From contig NZ_BKZP01000008.1 in the NCBI RefSeq assembly GCF_008974185.1, positions 1 through 64,000 on the forward strand: a DNA stretch of 64,000 nucleotides, read 5' to 3'. Under the pieces are notes generated by a model. That model did no database searches, had not been told where the DNA came from, and was given only the letters and a program-made list of their open reading frames with translations. Made by a program: the position numbers and the translations under genes. Source of the stretch: Weizmannia acidilactici. Its GTDB lineage: Bacteria > Bacillota > Bacilli > Bacillales > Bacillaceae_C. Positions 18,539 to 28,344 of this stretch are shown here, piece after piece (the stretch's first letter is position 1; each line of letters opens with the position of its first letter).

Positions 18539-20345
18539 ATGTTTGGATGGTTAGGTTGGAAAACGGGATGGCCGCTTTGGCGTGCGTATCGGCGGAATCA
18601 GTATTTAAAAGAAGATGTAGAAGAAATTTTCGAAGGCATCGCCGAAACGAGAAAGCAGCTTTTGTTCCACTGGACGGAAGAAAATTGGTCATTATTGGAA
18701 AAGATGGAGCAGCAGTTAAGCAGTACGGAAGAAAAGAATGATGAGAATCTTGAACGCTTATTTTCATCATACTTAAAGCGCGGACAGGATTTTTCGGAAC
18801 TGTTCTTGCTGGATATGAACGGTCGGTTGTTACATATTCAACTTATCGTCAGCATATCGGCACTTCCTATGCAGGGAGATCCCCTTGCCAGCCTGGACTG
18901 GAAGAACCAAAAAGGGAAAGAATTGCCTATATGGTCCATTTGCAGATCCACTGACTTTGAAAATTGGGCCAAGCACATCTAAATTTCACGATGAAATAAC
19001 GCTGCTTTTCATTTTGCCGCTCATGGAAAACGGAAAATGGAAAGGGGCTTTATGCGGCAGGGTGCCGAACGATGTGCTTGGGGACCTGATCCAGAGGGAA
19101 TCCGGTCATGTATATCCCGATTCAGGGGACAATTATATTTTTATGGCCAAATCGAATTTGAATCCTGATATTGTACCGGGGACGGCCTTATCGAGCAGCC
19201 GTTTTGAAGATTTAACGTTTACTCACGGTGATAATTTGAAAGATGGAGTTAGGACTCCTTACGGTACTGTAAAAATGAAAAATCACACGGAACTGGAATT
19301 GATTTTTACCGATCCTGCCACGGGTGAACTACACCCTGGTGTGATGAATACAATTCGGAATGGAAGCAACCTTTTTGTAACGTTTCCCGGTTACCCGGAT
19401 TACCGGCATATCTGGTCATCGGAAAAGGCGTGACATTCCAGCTGCCGCATTGCCCGGATGTTTGGGGTATGATGTGTGAAGGGGATTTGGAAGAAGTATA
19501 TCGGATGCACGGCGTGAACTGGCGATACAATTTTCTATATCGGCAGCTTACAATCGGGTTTATTATACTAAATGAGGTTTATTACATAACATTATTCGGC
19601 CTGCTCCCCCGCTTGGCCGGTGTTATTGGGCTCATTTTATTCAATACTGTGTACAGTTTGCTTGCCGGCCGTTTCCTCAACTGGAAATTATTCCAGCCGC
19701 TTGAAAATCACCTTCATATGATCAACCGATTTATCCGGATGAATGCCAAAGGGGAAGGAGACTTAACGAAACGGTTACAAGCAGATCAATTTCCTAATGA
19801 TGAAACAAAGTCTCTCGCGATCTGGATTAACAATATGATCGATTCTTTGGAAGGCATTATGGTGCGGGTGAAGCGGGCTGCAGCGGATGTCCAGGAAAGC
19901 CAGCGCCAATTGAACGAGTCGACCCGTTCGACAGAGGCTTCCGCGGAACGGGTGAGCAGTAAAATGGCCGTCATGCTGAAAGGCACCCGCCAGCAATTGA
20001 GTGATTTGGATGTGGCTAAAGATGCTTCCCGGCAAATGAGTGAAACGCTGCGGAAACTCGAGAAAGCAGCATCCAAGCAGCTTGCGGTGGCCCAGGATGA
20101 AGTATCACGTATCGGAAATAAAATGGATCATATCCAATCAACTGTGAAAGAAACAAATGGGACAATTTACTCTTTTATCGGAACAACGGAAAAAATTAAA
20201 CAGTTGTTGCAGGTCATTGACGAAATTTCCACGAAAACAAATCTGTTGTCTTTGAACGCTTCCATTGAAGCAGCGTGAGCAGGGGAGGGGCTTTGCCGTC
20301 GTGGCCAATGAAATCCGCCAGCTTACCGAATTGACAAAACAGTCA
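18539..20345 (+). pseudogene. Methyl-accepting chemotaxis protein, broken and truncated
   Basis: ATG 18539 follows TTGGAGG. The N-terminus MFGWLGWKTGWPLWR leads into a sensor region read across frameshifts near 18840, 18955 and 19415. A hydrophobic pair follows (IGFIILNEVYYITLF, LAGVIGLILFNTVYSLLAG), then a HAMP-like segment (LFQPLENHLHMINRF) and a signalling helix ending in the conserved hairpin tip: IDEISTKTNLLSLNASIEAA, frameshift near 20275, GRGFAVVANEIRQLTELT. The remaining C-terminal helix is missing; the frame runs into an ABC transporter fragment, so a deletion removed the receptor end. Confidence 0.85.
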
Positions 20346-20349
20346 GCTC

Positions 20350-20558
20350 TTGTAAAAGGAGATAACCACCTGATTGACGAACAGACCCGAAAACAATTTC
20401 TGCATCTGCGGCAAACCGGAGACGGATTTGAAGGCATCACAAATCAAAAGAAAGAAGTACTGGAACGGATGCCTGGCGTACTGATGGAAAGGCCTACAAT
20501 TGAGGACATCATGCTTGCATATATTGGGGGTGGGAAGAATGTTGCTGCCGCTCGTTAA
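20350..20558 (+). pseudogene. ABC transporter ATPase, C-terminal fragment
   Basis: GDNHLIDEQTRKQFLHLRQT, DGFEGITNQKKEVLERM and MERPTIEDIMLAYIGGG match the C-terminal tail of YtrB/BcrA-type ATP-binding subunits. The nucleotide-binding core is absent because the sequence is joined to the chemotaxis receptor remnant. Confidence 0.65.
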
Positions 20559-20722
20559 AAAAGATTTTCTCCTTGTTAAAAAATATTTGTTGTTTCTGCT
20601 CATCTTTACAGCTGTTGCGCCGGTTTACCTTTCATCCCAATTACCGGAAGGCAGCGGTGAACTTGCATTTTTTGTAACGGTTCTTTACTTGGAGTATATT
20701 TTATTCAACTATGTATCGGAAT
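20539..20722 (+). pseudogene. ABC-2 type permease, N-terminal fragment
   Basis: ATG 20539 overlaps the end of the ATPase fragment. MLLPLVKKDFLLVKKYLLFL, then VAPVYLSSQLPE and FFVTVLYLEYILFNYVSE are typical of the bacitracin-export-type membrane subunit. At about 20715-20730 the coding sense stops and the rest of the frame is antisense to the MocR fragment, so this is a recombination junction. Confidence 0.65.
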
Positions 20723-21080
20723 TGAAGTCAATTTTGATTTGTTCATTTTCTTGGCCGGCTTTTTCATGTAACTGTTGATGGAAAAGCACGGTTTCCGGGA
20801 GGAGATCATTTTTGAAATCCGCAACAAATATCCCTTTTCGCGGCCTGCTTTCTGCATAGCTTTCCGCCGTCAATTGTTCGTAGGCCGATTGAATCGTATT
20901 GATGCTTAACCCGAGATATTCAGCCAGTTTCCGTTTGGACGGTAATTTTTCACCCGGGCGGATGTTGCCGGATAAAATTTCCTGCTTGATAAAATCAACA
21001 AGCTGCATATACAGCGGGATATTGCTTTCTTTGTTTAGAAACGGCGTTAATTCAATTATTTTTCTGCCTCCAATCTGCAT
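20712..21080 (-). pseudogene. MocR-family regulator, N-terminal fragment
   Basis: GntR winged helix complete (NIPLYMQLVDFIKQEIL, PGEKLPSKRKLAEYLGLS, AYEQLTAESYAESRPRKGI), then the linker ends at IKIDFNSDT where the PLP domain should start. About 350 residues are missing. It is divergent from the GNAT gene at 21175, the same arrangement as the intact MocR at 9.9 kb. The DNA-binding domain alone might still be made. Confidence 0.7.
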
Positions 21081-21174
21081 TACTGGATCCTATCAAAAAT
21101 TCGAATCTGGACCTTTTGATTATACCAGATTGTGATTAAATGAGTGTGAGCCAGTATGAAAGGAGATGTTGAAA

Positions 21175-21597
21175 ATGGAAATAAAGGAATTGACAAACCG
21201 GGAGGAATGGAAATCAGCTTTTCCGGTGATGAAACAGCTGCGCGTGCATTTGGATGAGGAGCACTATCTTCAATTGGTCGAAGAAGCAGCCCGATCGGCA
21301 AATTATAAAATGTTTGCTGTATATGAAGGCGGAAAAATCGTTGCGGTAACAGGTTTTATGCCGATGATGACCCTTTACAACGGACGGTTTATCTGGGTGT
21401 GCGACCTGGTTACGGATGCAGCATGCCGGTCAAAAGGTTACGGGGCCAGGCTGATTGGATATGTAGAACAGTGGGCCAAAGAAAAGGGGTATGGCATTGT
21501 TTCCCTCTCATCCGGCCTGCAGAGAAAAGACGCACACCGGTTTTATGAAAAAATGGATTACGATAAAGTAAGCTATGTGTTTTTGAAAAGATTGTAA
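21175..21597 (+). CDS. GNAT family N-acetyltransferase
   Basis: 140 residues from ATG 21175 (AGGAG nine bases ahead; a TTG at 21169 is too close). VCDLVTDAACRSKGYGARLIGYVEQWAKE holds the acetyl-CoA motif, and HRFYEKMDYDKVSYVFLK is the C-terminal GNAT segment. Divergent from the truncated MocR gene. Substrate unknown. Confidence 0.82.
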   Translation: MEIKELTNREEWKSAFPVMKQLRVHLDEEHYLQLVEEAARSANYKMFAVYEGGKIVAVTGFMPMMTLYNGRFIWVCDLVTDAACRSKGYGARLIGYVEQWAKEKGYGIVSLSSGLQRKDAHRFYEKMDYDKVSYVFLKRL

Positions 21598-21884
21598 GAC
21601 TTTACTTTGAATTTCAATATTATTTCAGATTGTGATTTTCAAATGATTCCAGATGTATCATATTCAATACACGGCTTGATATGGAGTGATGGGCATGGTA
21701 TGCTAGTTAGCATTGTTTTCTTCTCGCCCCATTGCCATCAAGCTAAGCCCACAGAAGCTCCATGTCAAGCCACTAAAGGCATAATGATTCGTAATATAGA
21801 GTGCATATGTTAATTTTTCGCGAAAAATCCGGAATAATTCGAAAAAATTTACTGTTTTTTGCCGAATAATGTGCCCGTGTACAC
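21598..21884. other. Intergenic, no gene seen
   Basis: An open frame at 21607-21813 lacks a ribosome site and coding character. Nothing else found before the thi promoter. Confidence 0.5.
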
Positions 21885-21913
21885 TTTACAAGGGAAAATA
21901 AAAAGCATATAAT
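21885..21913 (+). promoter_or_regulatory. Promoter of the thi leader
   Basis: TTTACA (21885-21890), 17 bases, TATAAT (21908-21913): a good sigma-A promoter ending about 22 bases before the TPP aptamer. Confidence 0.7.
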
Positions 21914-21934
21914 TGGTAAAAAGTAAATATTTCA

Positions 21935-22031
21935 GACTACTAGGGGTGCCCAAATGGCGGGCTGAGAGAAAAACATTTGTTTTTCAACCCTTTGGACCTG
22001 ATCCGGATCATACCGGCGTAGGAAAGTAGGA
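21935..22031 (+). ncRNA. TPP (THI-box) riboswitch
   Basis: Conserved elements in order: GGGGTGCCC, GGGCTGAGA, AACCCTTTGGACCTGATC and CCGGATCATACCGGCGTAGG. These are the TPP aptamer core (CUGAGA, ACCUGAUC and GUAGG boxes). It lies upstream of the thiamine salvage genes and an intrinsic terminator, so high TPP should end transcription early. Confidence 0.95.
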
Positions 22032-22060
22032 TTTTGAATGAACAATACTTTTTGCTGATC

Positions 22061-22090
22061 AAGTCAGGTCTTTACGGGCCTGGCTTTTTT
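22061..22090 (+). terminator. Riboswitch expression-platform terminator
   Basis: AAGTCAGGTC (22061-22070), six-base loop, GGCCTGGCTT (22077-22086) with G-T pairs and a following T run, about 30 bases after the TPP aptamer. Confidence 0.8.
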
Positions 22091-22111
22091 GCATTGGAAA
22101 GGATGGGATAA

Positions 22112-22420
22112 ATGAAACTGGAAGAACAAGTGGTGCTTGTAACAAGCGGAAGCAGGGGATTGGGAAGGGCAATTGTAAAAGCTTTTGCAAGAGAGGGGGG
22201 CGAAAGTTGTCATTTACTATTTTGAAAGTGAGCAAAAAGGAAAAGATTTACAGGAACATTTAGGAGAAAATACTTAAATAAATAGAAGCAACAACGCTGC
22301 TATAAAAAAATCACGGAATCGGAAAGATGATGCAGAAGCAATGCTATTTTTGCATTTCCATGGGCAAGAGCCGTGACCGGGCAAAAACTTGTCGTCGCCG
22401 GTGGACTCGTAATGGATTAG
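22112..22420 (+). pseudogene. Short-chain dehydrogenase, internally deleted
   Basis: MKLEEQVVLVTSGSRGLGRAI is an SDR N-terminus with the glycine-rich cofactor loop; after a frameshift near 22200, AKVVIYYFESEQKGKDLQEHL continues. The middle, with the catalytic Tyr-Lys pair, is missing. The SDR C-terminus FPWARAVTGQKLVVAGGLVMD ends at TAG 22418-22420. It lies between the TPP terminator and thiM. Confidence 0.8.
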
Positions 22421-22432
22421 GAGGAGATCAAA

Positions 22433-23254
22433 ATGGAAAAAACAAAACCGATTGAACTGCTTGAAAAAATCAGGGCGGTAAATCCGCTCATCCATAATAT
22501 CACCAACATTGTCGTTGCCAATTTTACGGCAAACGGGCTTTTGGCCCTCGGGGCTTCGCCTGTGATGGCAGATGCCGTGGAAGAAACGGCCGAAATGGCG
22601 AAAGCAGCAAATGCGGTTGTACTGAACATCGGCACTTTAAATGAAAGAATAGTCGATGCGATGATTTTAGCGGGAAAATCCGCAAACGAAAACGATGTTC
22701 CGGTTGTGCTCGATCCCGTTGCTGCAGGGGCAACGCATTTCCGGACGGAAACTGCACAGAAACTTTTGCAGGAAATAAATTTTACCGCCATCAGGGGCAA
22801 TGCGTCGGAAATCGCAAATCTGATCGGAATGAAGTCGAAGATTAAGGGAGTGGATGCAGGAGAAACCAACTTGGATGCCGGCGAACTGGCGCTAAGAGCT
22901 GCGAAAGAACTCAACACAACGGTAGTGGTGAGCGGGAAAACGGATGCGGTGTCAAACGGGTCTGATGTCTATCTCGTACATAACGGCCATCCAATATTAA
23001 CAAAAGTGACTGGAACCGGGTGCCTCTTGTCTGCCGTTTGCGGCGCGTTTTTGGCTGTGGAAAAAGATCCGGTTACAGCTGCCGTATCGGCACTTGTTAT
23101 GTACGGTACAGCTGCCGAAATCGCACGGGAAAAAGCAAGAGCGGATTTGCCGGGAAGTTTTCAAATCGAATTTTTAAACCAGCTTGCAACGCTTAGTGCC
23201 GAGGATTTGGAAGCGTATGGTTCGTTTGAAAAGAAAGCAGGGATTATTCAATGA
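22433..23254 (+). CDS. thiM: Hydroxyethylthiazole kinase
   Basis: Phosphorylates 4-methyl-5-(2-hydroxyethyl)thiazole in thiamine salvage, cytoplasmic. 273 residues, the usual length. Family features: [19 protein letters not shown] at the N-terminus, [28 protein letters not shown], and the anion-hole/catalytic [17 protein letters not shown] with the general-base cysteine. Ribosome site GGAGGAG before ATG 22433. Its stop overlaps the thiD start (ATGA). Regulated by the upstream TPP riboswitch. Confidence 0.96.
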   Translation: MEKTKPIELLEKIRAVNPLIHNITNIVVANFTANGLLALGASPVMADAVEETAEMAKAANAVVLNIGTLNERIVDAMILAGKSANENDVPVVLDPVAAGATHFRTETAQKLLQEINFTAIRGNASEIANLIGMKSKIKGVDAGETNLDAGELALRAAKELNTTVVVSGKTDAVSNGSDVYLVHNGHPILTKVTGTGCLLSAVCGAFLAVEKDPVTAAVSALVMYGTAAEIAREKARADLPGSFQIEFLNQLATLSAEDLEAYGSFEKKAGIIQ

Positions 23255-24054
23255 AAAAAGCGTTGACGATTGCCGGTTCCGACTGTGGCGGCGGTGCAGG
23301 CATTCAGGCGGACTTAAAAACGTTTCAGGAACTGGAAGTGTATGGCATGTCGGTGATTACCGCCGTAACCGCCCAAAATACGCTCGGTGTCCAGGGCGTT
23401 TTTCCATTAGGGACGGAAGCGGTGGTCCGTCAAATCGATTCGATTGCGGAAGATATGGGGACGGACGCATTAAAAACAGGAATGCTGTTTGATTCTGCCA
23501 TTATTGAGGCTATTGCGGAGAAAATCAAGGAATATCATTGGGAAAAAACCGTTGTCGATCCGGTGATGATTGCCAAAGGCGGGGAAACGCTGCTGCAGCA
23601 GGAAGCGATACACGCTTTAAAAAATAAGCTGCTCCCCCTTGCATTCATTGTGACACCGAATATTCCCGAAGCAGAAGAGCTTTCAGGAATTAAGATCCAT
23701 CATTTCCCGGATATGAAAGAAGCAGCCCGGATCATTTCAGATTCCGGGGTCCGGTATGTCATGATTAAAGGCGGCCACCACGAAAATTCCCCGGTATCCC
23801 GCGATTTGCTTTTTGATGGGCGGAACTTTTACGAGTACACCGCCAAAAGATTCGTAACGAAAAATACACATGGAACCGGCTGCACGTTCTCATCCGCCAT
23901 TACGGCAGAGCTGGCAAAAGGCGCGGACGTTTTCGATGCAGTAGCAACAGCGAAAGATTTTATTACGGCTGCGATTGAAGACGGCATCCAAATCGGAAAC
24001 GGGCACGGGCCGACAAACCACTGGGCGTACAGGAAAAGGAGCATGGTAAAATGA
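23251..24054 (+). CDS. thiD: Hydroxymethylpyrimidine/phosphomethylpyrimidine kinase
   Basis: Phosphorylates HMP and HMP-P to HMP-PP for thiamine synthesis. 267 residues: [20 protein letters not shown] at the N-terminus, [38 protein letters not shown] and the catalytic [16 protein letters not shown] near the C-terminus. It overlaps thiM and thiE by four bases at each end, so the three are translated as a unit. Confidence 0.96.
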   Translation: MKKALTIAGSDCGGGAGIQADLKTFQELEVYGMSVITAVTAQNTLGVQGVFPLGTEAVVRQIDSIAEDMGTDALKTGMLFDSAIIEAIAEKIKEYHWEKTVVDPVMIAKGGETLLQQEAIHALKNKLLPLAFIVTPNIPEAEELSGIKIHHFPDMKEAARIISDSGVRYVMIKGGHHENSPVSRDLLFDGRNFYEYTAKRFVTKNTHGTGCTFSSAITAELAKGADVFDAVATAKDFITAAIEDGIQIGNGHGPTNHWAYRKRSMVK

Positions 24055-24695
24055 TAGAGGAGAAAGATTTGCGCGCTGCATTGAAATTGTATTTCATTAT
24101 GGGCAGCCCGAACTGCCAGTCCCGCCCGCAGCAGGTGTTGGAAGATGCTATCAATGGCGGTGTTACTTTATTTCAGTTCCGGGAAAAAGGAAAAGGTGCG
24201 CTTAAAGGAGATGAAAAGAAAGCACTTGGAGAGGAATTGCAATGGATATGCAAAAACCATGGCATTCCTTTTATCGTAAATGATGATATTGATTTGGCTT
24301 TGGAACTGGATACGGACGGCGTGCATATCGGGCAGGAAGATGAGCCGTTGGAATCGGTTCGCGAAAAAATCGGGAATAAAATCATCGGTGTTTCAGCTCA
24401 TACTGTCGAAGAAGCAAGGCAAGCAGTAAACGGCGGGGCGGATTATCTCGGGGTAGGCCCGATTTTCCCGACGAAATCGAAAGAAGATGCAAAAGCGGCG
24501 CAAGGAACATCTGTGATCACTGATATGCGGAAAAACGGTATCCGGCTGCCAATCGTCGGGATCGGCGGAATTGGCCGCGGCAATGCAAAAAGCGTCATAG
24601 AAGCCGGCGCTGATGGCATCTCGGTGATTTCTGCAATTGCGGGTGCTGGAGATGCAGCAATTGCTGCGGCAGCCTTGAAAAAAGAGTTAACTTGA
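24051..24695 (+). CDS. thiE: Thiamine-phosphate synthase
   Basis: Couples HMP-PP with thiazole phosphate to give thiamine phosphate. 214 residues, TIM barrel: [78 protein letters not shown] and [12 protein letters not shown] are all standard. Last gene of the TPP-regulated thiM-thiD-thiE operon. The de novo HMP (thiC) and thiazole genes are not nearby, so this operon serves salvage. Confidence 0.96.
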   Translation: MIEEKDLRAALKLYFIMGSPNCQSRPQQVLEDAINGGVTLFQFREKGKGALKGDEKKALGEELQWICKNHGIPFIVNDDIDLALELDTDGVHIGQEDEPLESVREKIGNKIIGVSAHTVEEARQAVNGGADYLGVGPIFPTKSKEDAKAAQGTSVITDMRKNGIRLPIVGIGGIGRGNAKSVIEAGADGISVISAIAGAGDAAIAAAALKKELT

Positions 24696-24779
24696 TGATC
24701 TAAATGTTCCATATGTAAACCGGCTGACCGAGATCGGAATCTCCAATGGTTGTTGTTTCTTTTTTCATAGAAATAACGG

Positions 24780-24831
24780 GAGGGGTTTCTTCAAATCCAT
24801 CTACAAGTATGGTTCAAACCCCTTCTTTTTC
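24780..24831 (+). terminator. Possible thi operon terminator
   Basis: AGGGGTTT (24781-24788) pairs with AAACCCCT (24816-24823), followed by TTCTTTTT. The loop is long (27 bases), so moderate support. Confidence 0.5.
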
Positions 24832-24835
24832 ATTT

Positions 24836-25170
24836 GTGTGAATAATGCTTCAACCAGTTCCTGCCAGGTACTTTAGCGCCGGGATTCTTTTAAAATATAG
24901 ATGGCTATTAAATAACCGGAGCTTTCTTGTTTATTTGCTTTCGTTTTACCGCCGCCGGTAAAACTGATCATTTTCCCTTTTTGATTTTCAGTCATAAATA
25001 CAGTTTGGTGGGAATCGGCCAGCACTTGATTCCAAAGTGTTATTTTTTCCTCGTATGTCAGGGTGTCCAGGCAGGCATCAGGCACGATCCCTTTGTAAGT
25101 CGTTTTCCACGCATCCACATGCACTTTCGCAATCCCTTCCACCTTTTGGTGCAGCTTTTCTAAATTTCAT
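24836..25170 (-). pseudogene. GNAT acetyltransferase, frameshifted and truncated
   Basis: ATG 25170 with CGGAGGATGA ahead: MKFRKAAPK, frameshift near 25140, GIAKVHVDAWKTTYKGIVPD, TYEEKITLWNQVL and YLIAIYILKE, then a premature stop; the acetyl-CoA loop is absent. Faint C-terminal traces continue beyond the stop toward 24836. Confidence 0.75.
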
Positions 25171-25249
25171 ATCATCCTCCGGTTCATCGTATCTTAATTA
25201 AATTTTAGCATTATAAATTCACAAAAAAGTAAAATTTGACAGGGGATGG

Positions 25250-25519
25250 TGATGTTCAATCATAACATTGATGGTCAACTATACGTAGAATTTCTGCAGC
25301 AACATCATAAGGAAGCGTTATTTAATCTGATTGACAGACAGGTGAAATGCGACTGGCATTCAGGGACTGCATGATTTCGCACCAAGACAAGAACAGCGGA
25401 ACATCCAGTTAAAAGAAGTATTGGAAACATTACCATTTGATATCGAAAACCATGTGGAAGATAAAAATGAATATATGAGGGCGGTTGATGAAAAAGTGAA
25501 ATATTCGTGTTTAAATTAA
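25250..25519 (+). pseudogene. Acetyltransferase-like N-terminus joined to an unknown C-terminus
   Basis: MFNHNIDGQLYVEFLQQHHK and EALFNLIDR resemble the start of RimJ/YdaF-type acetyltransferases (compare the intact gene at 36006). The frame breaks near 25370 and another frame reads LHDFAPRQEQRNIQLKEVL, PFDIENHVEDKNEYMRAVD to a stop at 25519, which I do not recognise. Probably two remnants fused by a deletion. Confidence 0.4.
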
Positions 25520-25621
25520 GGGATCCCGTTCCATTTTCATATTCTTTTTTCAATTGTTTATCAAACCGGATTTCCGTTATGGTAAAATTTAGACAAACAG
25601 TTTAAAAAGGAGCGATGATGA

Positions 25622-26269
25622 ATGGCAAAGGGCGTTGTCGTTTCGGTAAATGTTGGCAAACCGCAGCCACTGCCGTATAAAAAGAAAGTTGTGCAGAGCG
25701 GGATTTTTAAAGCACCGCAGGACGGCCCGGTTTTTTTAGCAAAAATCAATTTTGAGGGCGACGAGCAGGCGGATATCGTCCATCACGGAGGCGAAGACAA
25801 GGCGGTCTGTGTCTATATTGCTGACCATTTTCCTGTATGGGAAAAAAAGTTCAACCGCACGTTTGAACCCGGGGCGTTCGGCGAAAATATTACACTTTCC
25901 GGGCTGACGGAAGCGGATATACATATCGGGGATGTTTTTCAAATGGGGGAAGCGGTTGTACAAGTGTCCCAGCCGCGTGAACCGTGCTATAAAATTGCGG
26001 CAAGATACGAATTGGATCGTTTTCCGGCTGATATCATAGAAACCGGCTATACCGGCTTTTACATGCGCGTCTTGAAAGAAGGCTTTGTCCAAAAAAATGA
26101 TCGGTTCATTTTGCTGGAAAAAGGGGAAAAGCAGCTTTCCATTTTGTATCTCAATCAAATCAGATATCATGATAAGACGAATTATGCTGCGATGGCGGAA
26201 ATTTTAAGCGTAGAAGCGCTGGCCGAAGCTTGGCGGAAGCCGTTTCGGAAATTATTGTATCAACAATAA
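25622..26269 (+). CDS. MOSC domain protein (YiiM-like)
   Basis: 215 residues. MOSC beta-barrel: KAPQDGPVFLAKINFEGDEQ, ADIVHHGGEDKAVCVY and FGENITLSGLTEADIHIGD lead to the conserved cysteine in VSQPREPCYKIA, which in the family binds molybdenum cofactor or sulfur. A 3-alpha domain follows. YiiM-type proteins reduce N-hydroxylated bases and are partnered by a reductase; none is adjacent here. AAAAAGGAG before ATG 25622. Confidence 0.88.
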   Translation: MAKGVVVSVNVGKPQPLPYKKKVVQSGIFKAPQDGPVFLAKINFEGDEQADIVHHGGEDKAVCVYIADHFPVWEKKFNRTFEPGAFGENITLSGLTEADIHIGDVFQMGEAVVQVSQPREPCYKIAARYELDRFPADIIETGYTGFYMRVLKEGFVQKNDRFILLEKGEKQLSILYLNQIRYHDKTNYAAMAEILSVEALAEAWRKPFRKLLYQQ

Positions 26270-26288
26270 GTGGAGAGGAAAACGATCT

Positions 26289-26701
26289 GTTGGACATTAA
26301 AATTCTTGATGATTTTTCACAGGCAAATTTGGATGAAATGGTAGAAATCTATCAATCTGTCGGCTGGAATAATCATACGAAAGCGATCATTACACAGGTT
26401 TTTCAAGCAATGTGACTGCATTGGCGTCGGAGCAGGATTGTCGGTTTTGGCCGGGCACTGTCAGACTGCGTTTTTAATGCTGCCATTTACGATGTCGTCG
26501 TACACCGCGATTTTCAAGGCCGCGGCGTCGCAAGGTACATCATGGAATATTTGCTTCGTGAACTGCGCGGTGTTTCCTGCGTCCATTTGATCTCCACCAT
26601 CGGGAAATGAAGCATTTTACCGAAAATTTGGCTTTAAAAAAATTAAAACCGGTATGGCGCATTATCTTCGTGAAAGCTTGGCGGACGAGTATTTGGAATA
26701 A
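26289..26701 (+). pseudogene. GNAT acetyltransferase, frameshifted
   Basis: TTG 26289 after GGAGAGG reads LDIKILDDFSQANLDEMVEI and YQSVGWNNHTKAIITQ; frame changes near 26410 and 26460 give CVFNAAIYDVVVHRDFQGRGV (acetyl-CoA loop) and another near 26605 gives NEAFYRKFGFKKIKTGMAH to TAA 26699-26701. Three indels. Confidence 0.8.
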
Positions 26702-26735
26702 CCTTACATGAAAGGGGAGAAAGCACATCCAAATT

Positions 26736-27335
26736 ATGGCCGAAAATAAAGTTTTACACACGGGTCATCCAATCCGCTATACGCATGCCAAAACAGATTC
26801 TGATCGGATTTGCTTCATGTTCTCCGGCGACGGGTATACATACGAAAAACCGCTCCTTTACTATGCTACGATGGTGATGTTGGAAAACCGTATCGATGTT
26901 GTCCAGATCCATTACGCGTATGAAGCCGATCTGCTGAAAAAGCCGCTTGAGGACGTTACGGAAACGCTTATGGCTGACATTGATACGGTGATCGAAGAAG
27001 TGCTCCAAAACGGGGAATATCAAGATAGTGTTTTTCTCGGAAAGTCGCTCGGGACGATTTCCATCGCGAATGCACTGATGAAAAGGCAGGGTTTTTCCGG
27101 TTCGAAAATTTTGCTTACACCGCTGTTAAATATTGTACCGGTTTTTGAATCGCTTTTGAAAAGCGGACATGCCGGCCTGCTCGTGATCGGGGATCAGGAC
27201 CTGCATTTTGATATTGACAAAATTGAACAGCTGCGCCAAACCCGTTTTCAAATCGAAGTGATCCCGAACGGCAACCATTCTTTGGAAATCGGCGAATTTG
27301 ATACGCCAGCGTCCATTTCTGCTTGGCCAATATAA
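26736..27335 (+). CDS. Alpha/beta hydrolase, C-terminus possibly frameshifted
   Basis: 199 residues. ICFMFSGDGYTYEKP is the first strand, and SVFLGKSLGTISIANAL holds the nucleophile elbow GKSLG. Acid and base candidates are in LLVIGDQDLHFD and NGNHSLEIG. The last eight codons look out of frame: a one-base shift near 27320 gives ANIMEKIKEAVHEACIAS to TGA 27380, a better family-like end. All catalytic residues precede this, so the protein may still work. AAAGGGGAG is about 18 bases upstream, further than usual. Confidence 0.65.
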   Translation: MAENKVLHTGHPIRYTHAKTDSDRICFMFSGDGYTYEKPLLYYATMVMLENRIDVVQIHYAYEADLLKKPLEDVTETLMADIDTVIEEVLQNGEYQDSVFLGKSLGTISIANALMKRQGFSGSKILLTPLLNIVPVFESLLKSGHAGLLVIGDQDLHFDIDKIEQLRQTRFQIEVIPNGNHSLEIGEFDTPASISAWPI

Positions 27336-27388
27336 TGGAAAAAATAAAAGAAGCAGTGCATGAAGCATGCATTGCTTCTTGAAGGCGG

Positions 27389-27846
27389 CTAAATGTACTT
27401 TTCTAAAATGATTTTGGCTCTTTCGTCCAAATTGTAGGCAGTTGTTTAAGCGAAAAATATTTTAGGTGTAAGCTCTCGCCGTCTTCCATGGCCAATTCGC
27501 CTGTGGCCCCTTCAGCGATCTAAACGCCGATGACATTGTTATTTCATCTCTGTTTGGATACCGGAAATATAATTCTTTTCCGGGCAACAGATCAACAAAC
27601 CGAAAAGATGCTTTCGCGCAGGCCGGTTTCCTCATACAATGCGCGGGCTTTCCGTTTCTTCAAAACTTTCACCTATTTCCATCGCACCCGCCCGGAAACT
27701 CCATTCTTTTGTATCGGAGCGGAACTGGAATAACATCTCGCGCTTTTCGTTCATGACAATGACGGTTGAGCCGGCGAAAATAATTGGTATGCTTACAATA
27801 AATTTTCTGGATTCTTTTACATATTCAGCCGTGATTGCCCACTCTT
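27389..27846 (-). pseudogene. Nudix hydrolase, frameshifted
   Basis: Read on the minus strand: PIIFAGSTVIVMNEKREML, FQFRSDTKEWSFRAGAMEIG, ESFEETE, then after a shift RALYEETGLRESIFS, FVDLLPGKELYFRYPN and LAMEDGESLHLKYFSLKQL. The Nudix box GxEIGESFEE...RALYEETGL is clear but crosses a frameshift near 27655, and a stop interrupts near 27520. Confidence 0.75.
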
Positions 27847-27847
27847 T

Positions 27848-28322
27848 CTAAAGTTTTTTTACCAACAGTATTTCATCCCGGATCGGTATTCTGTTGTCTG
27901 CAATAAGCGGGATCCCCGGCTTTCTTTTTCTTGCCTCTTCACCGGCATTTATAAACAATTGGCCAACCTGTAACCCTTTTTTTGGTAAAACTTCAGCGCA
28001 TGCAAATTATCATTCGTTGTGATCAGTTTGATTTGCGAACATGATTTTTCTTTTTCCGCTTTTTCAACTTCCTTCAGGAGGGCGGATCCGACTCCTTTGT
28101 CTTCCACGATACTGTCCAGTGAGATCATCTCGCATTCGTTTTCTCTTATTATATAAGTAACTAAACCAATCATCTTGTTATCTTCGCTGACTGCGGCAAA
28201 ACCATCCAGTTTGTCACATTTATATATGCCGCTTGAAATCACCATTTCCGAGCATCCCAATGTTTGGTAAAAAATGCACTTACAACAGCTTCCGGCATAT
28301 CGCTTTTTGGAATGACATTCAT
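27848..28322 (-). pseudogene. GNAT acetyltransferase, frameshifted
   Basis: ATG 28322 (GGGGTGGG ahead): MNVIPKSDMPEAVVSAFF, frameshift near 28250, GFAAVSEDNKMIGLVTYII, SLDSIVEDKGVGSALLKEVE (acetyl-CoA loop), ALKFYQKKGYRL, then another shift near 27955 and FINAGEEARKRKPGIPLI to a TAG at 27848-27850. Confidence 0.75.
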
Positions 28323-28344
28323 TTTCCCACCCCATTATTTTTAT

